Part shown: piece by piece, positions 6,570-12,533 of the stretch
How positions within the stretch are numbered: the first letter of the stretch is position 1
How the letters are laid out: each line of letters opens with the position of its first letter
Source of the DNA: a virus
IMG/VR virus record: IMGVR_UViG_3300036760_001532
Span: 1-23,222 of that record
Direction: 5' to 3' (one strand)
DNA: 23,222 nucleotides
Made by a program: the position numbers and the translations under genes
Notes under the pieces: model-generated
Database searches by the model: none
What the model was told of the DNA's origin: nothing
The model's input: only the letters and a program-made list of their open reading frames with translations

Positions 6570-7301
6570 AGCCGGACCCGCCGGCTTTGCTGCCGGTGCG
6601 CCGGCGCCGGATGACGGTTGCGACCAGGCGGGCGCGCCGGACGTCTGCGGTGATCGCGGTTGCGCGGCAGCCGGCTGCCCGCCCGGTCCAGTGGCCTGCG
6701 TCCAGGCGGGTTGCCCGGCAGCGGCTTTGTTGCCGGCCCCGCGCGAGCGGCTTGGGCTCGCCGGCACGTCCTTGCCGTCCATCACGAGCTTCCATTCCTT
6801 CTCGGCCGGCAGCACCACGCGGTCGAGGCGGTTCTGGTCGCCGTAGCGGGAGTCCTCGCTGGCCTCGATCCTGATCTTGGCGACGAAGGTGATGCCCGAG
6901 AGATCGGCAAGTCCGCGCAGGACGCGTTTCTGTTTCGCCACCTCGCTCATGTCCTGCGGATCGAGGCCGAGCGCACTGTCGATCATGGCGCGGAAGCTGC
7001 TCTTCGAAATCTTCCAAGCGATCGAGACGCCGTTCTCGTCGACCTTGCCGCCCTGAACGGTGAACATCTGCCAGAACTTGCGCTTGGCATGCGGTCCCTC
7101 CGCCACCGTGAACTCGCAGTCGAGCATCCGCACGTCGCTGGTGGGGTCCTTGGGCGCCTTGAGCAGGGCTTGGTCGATTTCGCTTTGGCCGTCGATCCCG
7201 CCCGGGCGGATGATCATGGTCACCTTGGCGAAGGTGCCGTCGGGAATAAGTTCGCCGGTCTTCTGCGGCTCGGCGTCGTTCATGTCGAACATGGTGGTCA
7301 T
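6555..7301 (-). CDS. DUF669-like phage protein, probable ssDNA-associated accessory factor
   Basis: A 248-aa protein. Residues ~1-180 form a folded domain with an order typical of phage DUF669 proteins: a short acidic start (MFDMNDAEPQK), LIPDGTFAKVTM, a CEFTVAEGPHAKRKFWQMFTV strand pair, a helical KSSFRAMIDSALGLDP segment, and ITFVAKIRIE. Residues ~180-240 are a Pro/Ala/Gly/Ser-rich disordered linker, and the protein ends with PAWLNG. A folded domain plus flexible tail and conserved tip recalls single-stranded DNA-binding proteins, but no OB-fold can be shown from sequence alone. DUF669 genes usually sit beside recombinase ATPases, as here: the ATG overlaps the TGA of the RecA-like ATPase (ATGA at 7298-7301). 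Confidence 0.72.
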   Translation of the reverse strand: MTTMFDMNDAEPQKTGELIPDGTFAKVTMIIRPGGIDGQSEIDQALLKAPKDPTSDVRMLDCEFTVAEGPHAKRKFWQMFTVQGGKVDENGVSIAWKISKSSFRAMIDSALGLDPQDMSEVAKQKRVLRGLADLSGITFVAKIRIEASEDSRYGDQNRLDRVVLPAEKEWKLVMDGKDVPASPSRSRGAGNKAAAGQPAWTQATGPGGQPAAAQPRSPQTSGAPAWSQPSSGAGAPAAKPAGPAWLNG

Positions 7302-8131
7302 CCTCTGCTGGTCTGGTTGATCTTGCGGAGCAGCGCGCCGAGGTCGGGCGGCTCGGTGATGTCGAGGCGGCCGGAGCGATCCTTGCCCGGCAGGCCGAAG
7401 GGATTGGCCGACTGGCAGACGAGGCGGCGCACCTCGCCGCGATCGGGCTCGTGACGCCAGGTGTCGCCATCGGGCGCGAACCGGCTCATGGAGATCACCT
7501 GGTCGACGATGCCGGGGAGTTCGCGGGCGGCCTTGCCACCCTCCATCTGCGGCTGCCAGGTGACGCGGTTGAACTCGTCGGTGACGCGGTCCAGGATCCC
7601 GACGAAGATCACGGTGCGGCCCGGCACGTGTTGCAGGTGCTTCAGGAGTCCGATGGTTTCGCGCGCCAGCAGGCCGTAGGCGCCGCGGGTGTCAGGCTTG
7701 CCGGTCCGTTCGGATTGTGCTTCCGGCCGGGTCTTCGCCCAGGCCATGGCCAGGCGCGTGAGGTCGGTGATGGAGTCCACGAAGATGATGCGCTTGCCCG
7801 CGATCATGCGGACGAGATCGGGATAGGTGTCGCCGAGATGCCGGTAGTGGCTTTCGCAGAAGAAGGTCTTCTCATCGGCTGCCGGATCGACGCCGCCGAC
7901 GAGGCAGGCGACGTCGAGAGCATCGGCGAAGCTGCGCACCGGGATGCTGTCGCCGGGCCAGTCCTGGACCGATTTCATGCCGGCCTCGAGATCGATGCAG
8001 AGCGTCTCCGCCGGCGGCAGGGTCTTGAGCAGAGATGTTTTTCCAACACCAGAAGGCCCGAAGATCGCCATCGTGGTCTTGGTGTGGGCCTCGGCGAGTC
8101 TCTGATCGGCCGTGATGATGCGCAGTGCCAT
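7298..8131 (-). CDS. RecA-like AAA ATPase (AAA_24 / Sak4-type phage recombinase)
   Basis: A 277-aa single-domain P-loop ATPase. Walker A is GPSGVGKT (25-32), followed by LCIDLEAG (44-51), and Walker B is IIFVDS (115-120). A later TVIFVGILDRV strand and LPGIVDQVISM segment complete a RecA-like core; there is no lid or DnaB-type domain. This matches the phage AAA_24 family, which includes Sak4-type single-strand annealing/recombination ATPases. These promote recombination together with an SSB, which fits the DUF669-like gene directly downstream and the Cas4-like nuclease and RecD-like helicase further on. The start ATG shares one base with the stop of the 98-aa gene (TGATG), and the end overlaps the next gene by ATGA. 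Confidence 0.85.
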   Translation of the reverse strand: MALRIITADQRLAEAHTKTTMAIFGPSGVGKTSLLKTLPPAETLCIDLEAGMKSVQDWPGDSIPVRSFADALDVACLVGGVDPAADEKTFFCESHYRHLGDTYPDLVRMIAGKRIIFVDSITDLTRLAMAWAKTRPEAQSERTGKPDTRGAYGLLARETIGLLKHLQHVPGRTVIFVGILDRVTDEFNRVTWQPQMEGGKAARELPGIVDQVISMSRFAPDGDTWRHEPDRGEVRRLVCQSANPFGLPGKDRSGRLDITEPPDLGALLRKINQTSRG

Positions 8132-8427
8132 CAGCGGCCTCCCTCATCGGGAATTGCCTCGACCGCGCGATCGGCGCCGAGCGCACCGGCCTGCCGGGCG
8201 AGGCTGTAGAGCTTGCGCAGCGCGTGCAGCCGGTCGCCGACGGCGTTGAATTCCGCCTCCGTCACCAGCATCGCGAATGCGACGTCGTCGAGCGTGGCAT
8301 CCTCGATCGCTTTGACGCTGGCCTCACGCTGCCGCGCTTCGAGCGCAGGAATGGCAATGCTGTCCGGCAGCCCTTCGAGCCAGATATGGCGCTTGCGTAG
8401 CGCGGTCACTGCAGCAGACGTGGTCAT
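8131..8427 (-). CDS. Conserved phage protein of unknown function (98 aa)
   Basis: A 98-aa, mainly helical protein. Conserved-looking segments are HIWLEGLPDSIAIPALEARQ, IEDATLDDVAFAMLVTEAEF and LHALRKLYSLARQAGALGAD. The alternating charged and hydrophobic pattern over ~25-85 suggests a helical bundle or coiled coil. I remember similar proteins beside AAA_24 ATPases in Hyphomicrobiales prophages, always without a function. The start ATG at 8427 overlaps the stop of the micro-ORF (ATGA), and AGAGG lies 7 nt upstream; the stop shares a base with the ATPase start. It may be a small partner of the ATPase, which is inference from position only. Confidence 0.75.
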   Translation of the reverse strand: MTTSAAVTALRKRHIWLEGLPDSIAIPALEARQREASVKAIEDATLDDVAFAMLVTEAEFNAVGDRLHALRKLYSLARQAGALGADRAVEAIPDEGGR

Positions 8428-8486
8428 CGGAGGGCCTCTTCGTTGGTGCTGAGGTGAAATCTCGGCTTGGCGAGGTGCGGGCCCAT
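8424..8486 (-). CDS. Micro-ORF (20 aa) coupled to both neighbours, strong Shine-Dalgarno
   Basis: An ATG at 8486 shares its A with the TGA of the upstream 113-aa gene (TGATG) and reads 20 codons to a TGA that overlaps the ATG of the 98-aa gene (ATGA at 8424-8427). A perfect GGAGGT stands at 8493-8498, 6 nt before the ATG, the best ribosome site seen in this operon. The peptide is basic (HLAKPRFHL) then acidic/polar (STNEEALR). It fills the gap between two genes exactly, so translation would run through all three without a break. It may be a real small protein or a coupling leader; no family is recognised. Confidence 0.55.
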   Translation of the reverse strand: MGPHLAKPRFHLSTNEEALR

Positions 8487-8827
8487 CACGCGACCTCCGC
8501 CAACAGCAGCGATGACAGCGAGGCCGGAACTGTCTTCGGCTTCGAGCGCGCGATGGCGAGATAGCTGTAGTCGTCGGGACCGTGGCGGCGCTGAACGAGG
8601 TGGATCAGCTTCTGCTCGCCGGCCCACCAGGCGCGGCGCGCCAGTCGGGTGAGCTCCGCGCGGTCGCGCTCGGGAAGGCGCGTCCCATGCGAAAACGTGT
8701 CCAGTGCGAGAAAGCCGCGGTAATACTCCAGGACATCGCCGGGAGCCGCCTGCCCGATCCAGCCGCACAGGTCGGTTTCGTTGATCCGCAGACGGACGCT
8801 CGGTAGCTTGGTGATGGTGCTGATCAT
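8486..8827 (-). CDS. Conserved phage protein of unknown function (113 aa)
   Basis: A 113-aa protein starting at the ATG at 8827, with AGGAG 6 nt upstream. It reads as an N-terminal segment (VRLRINETDLCGWIGQAAPGD), a YYRGFLALD segment, a helix with ERDRAELTRLARRAWWAGEQ, then LIHLVQRRHGPDDYSYLAIAR and a hydrophobic C-terminus. The pattern RRAWWA...IHLVQRR...YSYLA is familiar from many alphaproteobacterial prophages, where the gene follows a sigma-like gene; no function is known to me. It has no Cys cluster, P-loop or membrane helix. The gene lies 34 bp after the sigma-factor gene and overlaps the micro-ORF by one base. Confidence 0.75.
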   Translation of the reverse strand: MISTITKLPSVRLRINETDLCGWIGQAAPGDVLEYYRGFLALDTFSHGTRLPERDRAELTRLARRAWWAGEQKLIHLVQRRHGPDDYSYLAIARSKPKTVPASLSSLLLAEVA

Positions 8828-8861
8828 GATTGGCTCCTACTCGCCACGCGGCTGAACCGTC

Positions 8862-9437
8862 TCACGCGGCCCTCAGGCCGACGGCGAGCAAAGCGAGACG
8901 GATGTCCTTCACGCGGCGATAGAGGCTGCTCCGTGCCCCACGGCCGCCTCCCGCAAGCCGATCGACGGTCGTCCGGGAGAGCGCCGCGCAGAGGGCGCCG
9001 TCGTTCGGATCGAGGGTCCCAAGGCCACGCGCGACATCGAGCCGGCGCTCGACCTCGGCAAAAGCATCGACCGGCTGACCGAGGTGGGCTGCGAGGCCGT
9101 CCTCTTCGGCAACGAGATCGCCGCGCGTGGCGCCGTCACTATTGGGCAAGGTCTCGTCGAGCGACGCCGGCGCGGCGCCAAAGAGCCGGCGGTCGCGTTT
9201 CACTTTGTGCGCGATACGGGTCGCCCTGTTCGCCATGACAATACCGGCGAACGCGCCGAGCGAACCGCGCTCGGGATCGAAGGCGGAGAGACGAGCAAAC
9301 AGGTCGAGAAAGAACTCCTGACGGAGGTCGGCGAGATCGTCGTAGGGAAGACGGAGTTTCCGGATCAGCCGGCGAGCCGCAATATCGGCTTCATGCTGGA
9401 TGATCTGGAGAGAGGCAGGGGTGAGTCGGGTCGTCAT
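8862..9437 (-). CDS. Phage-type RNA polymerase sigma factor (sigma-70 region 2-like)
   Basis: A 191-aa protein. Residues ~15-85 look like sigma-70 region 2: DIAARRLIRKLRLPYDDLADLRQ with an acidic turn, FFLDLFARLSAFDPERGSLGAFAGIVMANRA (the Phe-Asp-Pro-x-Arg-Gly-Ser signature), and a basic IAHKVKRDRRL tail. The linker ~90-140 is acidic, as in ECF-like factors. The C-terminus (~145-188) has helices LCAALSRTTVDRLAGGG and SSLYRRVKDIRLALLA, which fit a diverged region 4 HTH. It is the first gene of the minus-strand operon, preceded by a 122-bp gap carrying four 11-bp direct repeats. It could direct polymerase to promoters of the element; target promoters are not evident. Confidence 0.78.
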   Translation of the reverse strand: MTTRLTPASLQIIQHEADIAARRLIRKLRLPYDDLADLRQEFFLDLFARLSAFDPERGSLGAFAGIVMANRATRIAHKVKRDRRLFGAAPASLDETLPNSDGATRGDLVAEEDGLAAHLGQPVDAFAEVERRLDVARGLGTLDPNDGALCAALSRTTVDRLAGGGRGARSSLYRRVKDIRLALLAVGLRAA

Positions 9438-9496
9438 CGGGCAGTGCCTCGTCGTCGCGTTTTGACGACGGGAAGATGCCCATGCTCTGGCCTAGA

Positions 9497-9534
9497 AACC
9501 TGTCCCGAACCTCTCCTGAACCTCTCTTGAAGCT
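9497..9534. promoter_or_regulatory. Four direct repeats at exact 11-bp spacing: candidate operator before the sigma gene
   Basis: AACCT occurs at 9497, 9508 and 9519, with a degenerate AAGCT at 9530, all exactly 11 bp apart; the following bases are also partly repeated (CTCTCCTG, CTCTCTTG). Read toward the sigma gene the unit is AGGTT. The repeats lie 60 bp before the sigma start and 25 bp after the stop of the winged-helix protein. OmpR/PhoB-type proteins bind tandem direct repeats one helical turn apart, so this is a good candidate binding site for that neighbour. No clear -35/-10 pair is visible nearby. Confidence 0.6.
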
Positions 9535-9559
9535 GCCGCCACCCGAGCGGTTGGCGGAA

Positions 9560-10549
9560 TCAGATGACTCGTGCCGCGTCCGGCGCAAGCATGAGCTGAT
9601 AGCCGACGCGACGCGTCATTTTGATGAGGGCTTTTGCTGCGTTCGGCGAGAGCCGGCCGGCCTTGCGCAGCGCTGACCTTAATCGGCTGATTGTCTTTTC
9701 AATCTGTTCTTCGTTGGTGTCCTTGTTACCGGTAATTTCGCGAATCGTCTCGGAGATTGAACTCCGCGGCACGATGCCGTTCTGGTCGGTAAGCTCATTT
9801 GCAAGGAGGACAAGCACGGCAAAGTCGCGGCGCGTCAGTTTGACCTCGCTTCCGTCGAACCGAGCCCGATGCCCTTGAGTATCGACAGTGAGCCGTTCTG
9901 TCTCGGACGGAGCGGCTGCCACCCGGATGGCCGGAATCGATATTGCAAAAGGGTGCTGATCGTCGCCGGTCAGAATGTGTTCTATCGCGACGACAGCGAT
10001 CTGATCTGCCGACAGGCGCTTCAGAATGTCGCTCGTCAGGTTGCGTTCGGTGGGCGTCAGAATGGTCACCGGGGCGCCTGATGCACGTCCCTTGAGCGCA
10101 AGCGCGGTTTCGCCAGCATTGCGCGCGTTGAGGCCTCGGACGACATAGAATTCACGCCGGCGGCTGCCGCGCCCCAGCGCGCCAAGCCACAGGGTTCTCG
10201 ATGAGATACTTTCGACTCGCGGCCCCTCGAAGCGGTTGGCGCCACGAAACTGATGGCACAGCGCAGCAAAATCGATGTCGTACTGCTGAGTCGCGCGTGC
10301 CGAAACCAGAACCGTCTCGTCCTCGCCATCGAGACTAACGGCTGCAACGTGCTCGCCGACACGCGCGAGTACAATGGTGCCGAGGTCGGACGACAACGCA
10401 CGCTCGATCAAAATCCCAAGCCGCTCGAATTGGCGAACCAACGCCTGAGAAAATCCAGCAAGGTCGTCGCCATCGACGCAGGCGATCGGATGCCGATCAC
10501 TCCGCCGCAACAGCAGTCGGCATAAAGCCGCGTGAGAGCCGGATGCCAT
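9560..10549 (-). CDS. Transcription regulator with C-terminal OmpR/PhoB-type winged helix, unknown N-terminal domain
   Basis: A 329-aa protein. Residues ~219-320 form an OmpR/PhoB-type winged helix: LTVDTQGHRARFDGSEVKLT (first beta-sheet), RDFAVLVLLANE (helix 1), ISETIREITG (helix 2), EEQIEKTISRLRSALRKAG (recognition helix) and a VGYQL wing. The N-terminal ~210 residues are not a receiver domain (no phospho-Asp pattern) and I do not recognise them. Residues ~132-192 alternate strands and helices (REFYVVRGL, APVTILTP, LTSDILKRLSAD, IAVVAIE), which could be a Rossmann-like sensor. The ATG at 10549 overlaps the 420-aa gene by 53 bp; a start near its end (TTG at 10510) is possible. With the 11-bp repeats just downstream, it is the likely switch for the sigma gene. 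Confidence 0.75.
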   Translation of the reverse strand: MASGSHAALCRLLLRRSDRHPIACVDGDDLAGFSQALVRQFERLGILIERALSSDLGTIVLARVGEHVAAVSLDGEDETVLVSARATQQYDIDFAALCHQFRGANRFEGPRVESISSRTLWLGALGRGSRRREFYVVRGLNARNAGETALALKGRASGAPVTILTPTERNLTSDILKRLSADQIAVVAIEHILTGDDQHPFAISIPAIRVAAAPSETERLTVDTQGHRARFDGSEVKLTRRDFAVLVLLANELTDQNGIVPRSSISETIREITGNKDTNEEQIEKTISRLRSALRKAGRLSPNAAKALIKMTRRVGYQLMLAPDAARVI

Positions 10550-11759
10550 TGCGTTCCAGATGCTCCATGATCTGCTTCTCGAACGAATGATCGCGGAAGC
10601 TGGCCACGTTAGGCGGCTTGACCTTGACGATGACCCTTACTTCCTTGCCATCGACATTGAAACGGAACTCAAGCTTCACGTAACCAATCCGCAGATCTTC
10701 TAAATCGACGTCGGGTGCGAGATCGATCAAGCGCCCGATCGCATCCCGGCTGTCCCGCACTGTCATGGCCCAGGGAGAATATCGGGTCTTGCCGTCGACC
10801 TCGTGCTCGCCCTCGTCGACCTGAATTTCCTTCACGAGCACACACAGAACCTGAGAATCCCAGGCATGATGGAACCGAAATGCTGCACCCTGCTTGCGGA
10901 TAGGATCGAGGGTGTAAAGCCGTTGGCTGTCGTCGCCTGGGAAGAACTCGCAATCCCCAAGCATGTGTTCGGCAAATAGATCCCGCAGCTTTTTCCGCTC
11001 CACTGCGGCACTCGCGCTGATCCAAACCCGGCCAGAAGCCGCGTGATAGCGGATCGTGTCCTGTGCAATCTCGCGATAGGCCAGCGTTCGCTCGGCGCCA
11101 TTGTCCTCGACATTGGCGGTCATGGCATTCTTGCCGTGCAACACCAGGATCTGCACCTCGTCGCCTTCCGGATACCATCTCACGTCGCAGTAGCGTCCGA
11201 GATAGCGATTGGCAAAATATGCCGATGCCGCCGCCTTCAAGGCGGTGCGCGCCGTTTCATCATCATGACGAGACTCGACATTTTCTTGCACTCCAACCCA
11301 TTCGCTGGGCGAGCGAACCGACCAGAACGCATGAATGTCGAGCGTTTTATCGAACACCGCCCTGTGGTCGAGGTAGGCTCGCAGCGCAAGGTGGCGCGGC
11401 GTCAGGTGACGGCCGTCGCTTTCCTCAATCTCTTCCTTCGGTACCAGGTTCACGCCGGCAAGATCGGCCTGCTCTTGCAGCAGGCGCGCGCCGTTGGTGT
11501 CCGAAAGCACCATGATCTTGTGGAGCGCGTCCAGGAGTTCCGCCGGGAATCGCTCATCGGTTCTGCGGAAAAACTCGAAAATTGCTTCGCGCTTATCATT
11601 TTCGTCTGCCGGCAGAGCGTCCCAGTCGAACGCGATCATTGACGCGTATGGCTCCAGGAGGCGTTTGAGCAGATCGAGATCGACCGTCCTGGCGAACTCG
11701 CGATTGACGAATTTCTTGACGTTCTTGGCCATGTTAGCCGTCCATGAATCGTTATTCAT
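10497..11759 (-). CDS. Unrecognised 420-aa protein paired with winged-helix regulator
   Basis: I do not recognise this protein. It is 420 aa from the ATG at 11759; an ATG at 11732 (beginning MAKNVKKFVNREFA, with a GGA upstream) is equally plausible. Residues ~1-110 are helical and charged. Residues ~170-330 alternate strands and helices, with two tryptophan/tyrosine-rich patches (YCDVRWYPEGDEVQILVLHG, AFRFHHAWDSQVLCVLVKEI). The C-terminus has a strand pair with KLEFRFNVDGKEVRVIVKVKP and a helix (EKQIMEHLERNGI). No P-loop, nuclease motif, HTH, signal peptide or membrane segment is visible. It overlaps the regulator gene, so the two are probably co-expressed and may form a sensor-regulator or defence pair; that is inference from position. 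Confidence 0.7.
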   Translation of the reverse strand: MNNDSWTANMAKNVKKFVNREFARTVDLDLLKRLLEPYASMIAFDWDALPADENDKREAIFEFFRRTDERFPAELLDALHKIMVLSDTNGARLLQEQADLAGVNLVPKEEIEESDGRHLTPRHLALRAYLDHRAVFDKTLDIHAFWSVRSPSEWVGVQENVESRHDDETARTALKAAASAYFANRYLGRYCDVRWYPEGDEVQILVLHGKNAMTANVEDNGAERTLAYREIAQDTIRYHAASGRVWISASAAVERKKLRDLFAEHMLGDCEFFPGDDSQRLYTLDPIRKQGAAFRFHHAWDSQVLCVLVKEIQVDEGEHEVDGKTRYSPWAMTVRDSRDAIGRLIDLAPDVDLEDLRIGYVKLEFRFNVDGKEVRVIVKVKPPNVASFRDHSFEKQIMEHLERNGIRLSRGFMPTAVAAE

Positions 11760-11802
11760 GTTCCCTGTACGTTCTTAAGCCCGATTCGGCGGGGAGTCGA
11801 TT

Positions 11803-11818
11803 CAAAATCATCATTTTG
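11803..11818. promoter_or_regulatory. Inverted repeat in the divergent promoter region
   Basis: CAAAAT at 11803-11808 and ATTTTG at 11813-11818 form a perfect 6-bp inverted repeat with a 4-bp centre. It lies in the 121-bp region between the 420-aa gene (minus) and the recombinase cassette (plus), the only AT-rich part there. It could be an operator shared by both directions, or part of an attachment site. No convincing -35/-10 pair can be assigned. Confidence 0.4.
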
Positions 11819-11880
11819 GGACGGATTATGAGCCCGGTGAGTAGAGGCCTTGGGAGATTGCCCCTCATCCACGGCTTGCG

Positions 11881-12090
11881 ATGCAGCTCCCGAATCCAAT
11901 TGATCCAGAACGCCTTTCCGCCGCCGAGCGGCTCGACGAGATCGCCGAAATTCTGGCGGCCGGCCTCATGCGGTTGCGGGCTCGGAAGTCCACACCTTTA
12001 TCTGCCCACCCCGGAGAAAGTTCGCTCGACTGTCCCGCCCACCAACGCGGTCATGCCAACGCCCTCACCGATGATGGAGGCTTGGAGTGA
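11881..12090 (+). CDS. Small protein of the serine-recombinase cassette (69 aa)
   Basis: A 69-aa protein from the ATG at 11881. The N-terminal half (ERLSAAERLDEIAEILAAGL) is a clear amphipathic helix; the C-terminal half is polar and probably disordered. I remember near-identical small proteins ahead of DUF2924 and recombinase genes in Hyphomicrobiales, with no known function. The stop overlaps the GTG start of the DUF2924 gene (GTGA at 12087-12090). No good Shine-Dalgarno stands before the ATG (a GGGAG lies over 20 nt away), so the start is supported by sequence familiarity and coupling rather than by a ribosome site. It may be a partner of the recombinase or the DUF2924 protein. Confidence 0.72.
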   Translation: MQLPNPIDPERLSAAERLDEIAEILAAGLMRLRARKSTPLSAHPGESSLDCPAHQRGHANALTDDGGLE

Positions 12091-12533
12091 CCGATACCGT
12101 TCTGGCCCAGTTGGCCGCCCTGAAGATTGCTCCGATAGGCGCGCTCAAGCAGCGATGGCGCGATCTCTTCGAAACCGAACCGCCGCCCTATAACCGGCGC
12201 TTCCTCGAACACCGGCTGGCATACCGAATCCAGGAGCTGGCCTACGGCGGGCTCAAGCCCGAAACGCTGAAACGCCTTCACGATCTCGCCGAGGACCTCG
12301 ACGGTGGCGATCCGGCGCGGCGCCGGCAGCCGGCGAAGGACCGGCCGATCGCCGGCACGCGGCTCATTCGCGAATACGAGGGCGTGGAGCACTGCGTGAC
12401 GGTGCGCGATGAAGATTTCGAATATCAGGGCCGGCCTTACAAATCGCTGTCCGCGATTGCGCGCGCGATCACCGGCACGCGCTGGAACGGGCTTCTCTTT
12501 TTTGGCCTCAAAAACCGGCGGACACCGTCATGA
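12087..12533 (+). CDS. DUF2924 family protein
   Basis: A 148-aa protein with a GTG start overlapping the upstream stop. It has the typical DUF2924 order: an N-terminal helix (LAQLAALKIAPIGALKQRWR), then LFETEPPPYNRRFLEHRLAYRIQELAYGG, a Lys/Arg-rich linker, and a C-terminal part with GTRLIREYEGVEHCVTVRDEDFEYQ and YKSLSAIARAITGTRWNG. The C-terminal half resembles a small DNA-binding fold used in phage and transposon contexts (the RxYxG...Y.SLSAIA..ITG.rWNG pattern). DUF2924 genes almost always stand directly before large serine recombinases, as here (ATGA overlap at 12530-12533). It is probably an accessory or directionality factor for the recombinase, but that role is not established. Confidence 0.9.
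   Translation: MTDTVLAQLAALKIAPIGALKQRWRDLFETEPPPYNRRFLEHRLAYRIQELAYGGLKPETLKRLHDLAEDLDGGDPARRRQPAKDRPIAGTRLIREYEGVEHCVTVRDEDFEYQGRPYKSLSAIARAITGTRWNGLLFFGLKNRRTPS

Noticed and set aside
9450-9470. Small hairpin (7-bp arms, 7-nt loop) before the sigma gene as a terminator
   Set aside because: No U-run follows on either strand, and the arms are simple CGTCGTC repeats.
9391-9483. 30-codon frame overlapping the start of the sigma gene (ATG at 9483)
   Set aside because: Weak ribosome site, no recognised family, and it runs through the sigma N-terminus in another frame; a leader peptide cannot be excluded.
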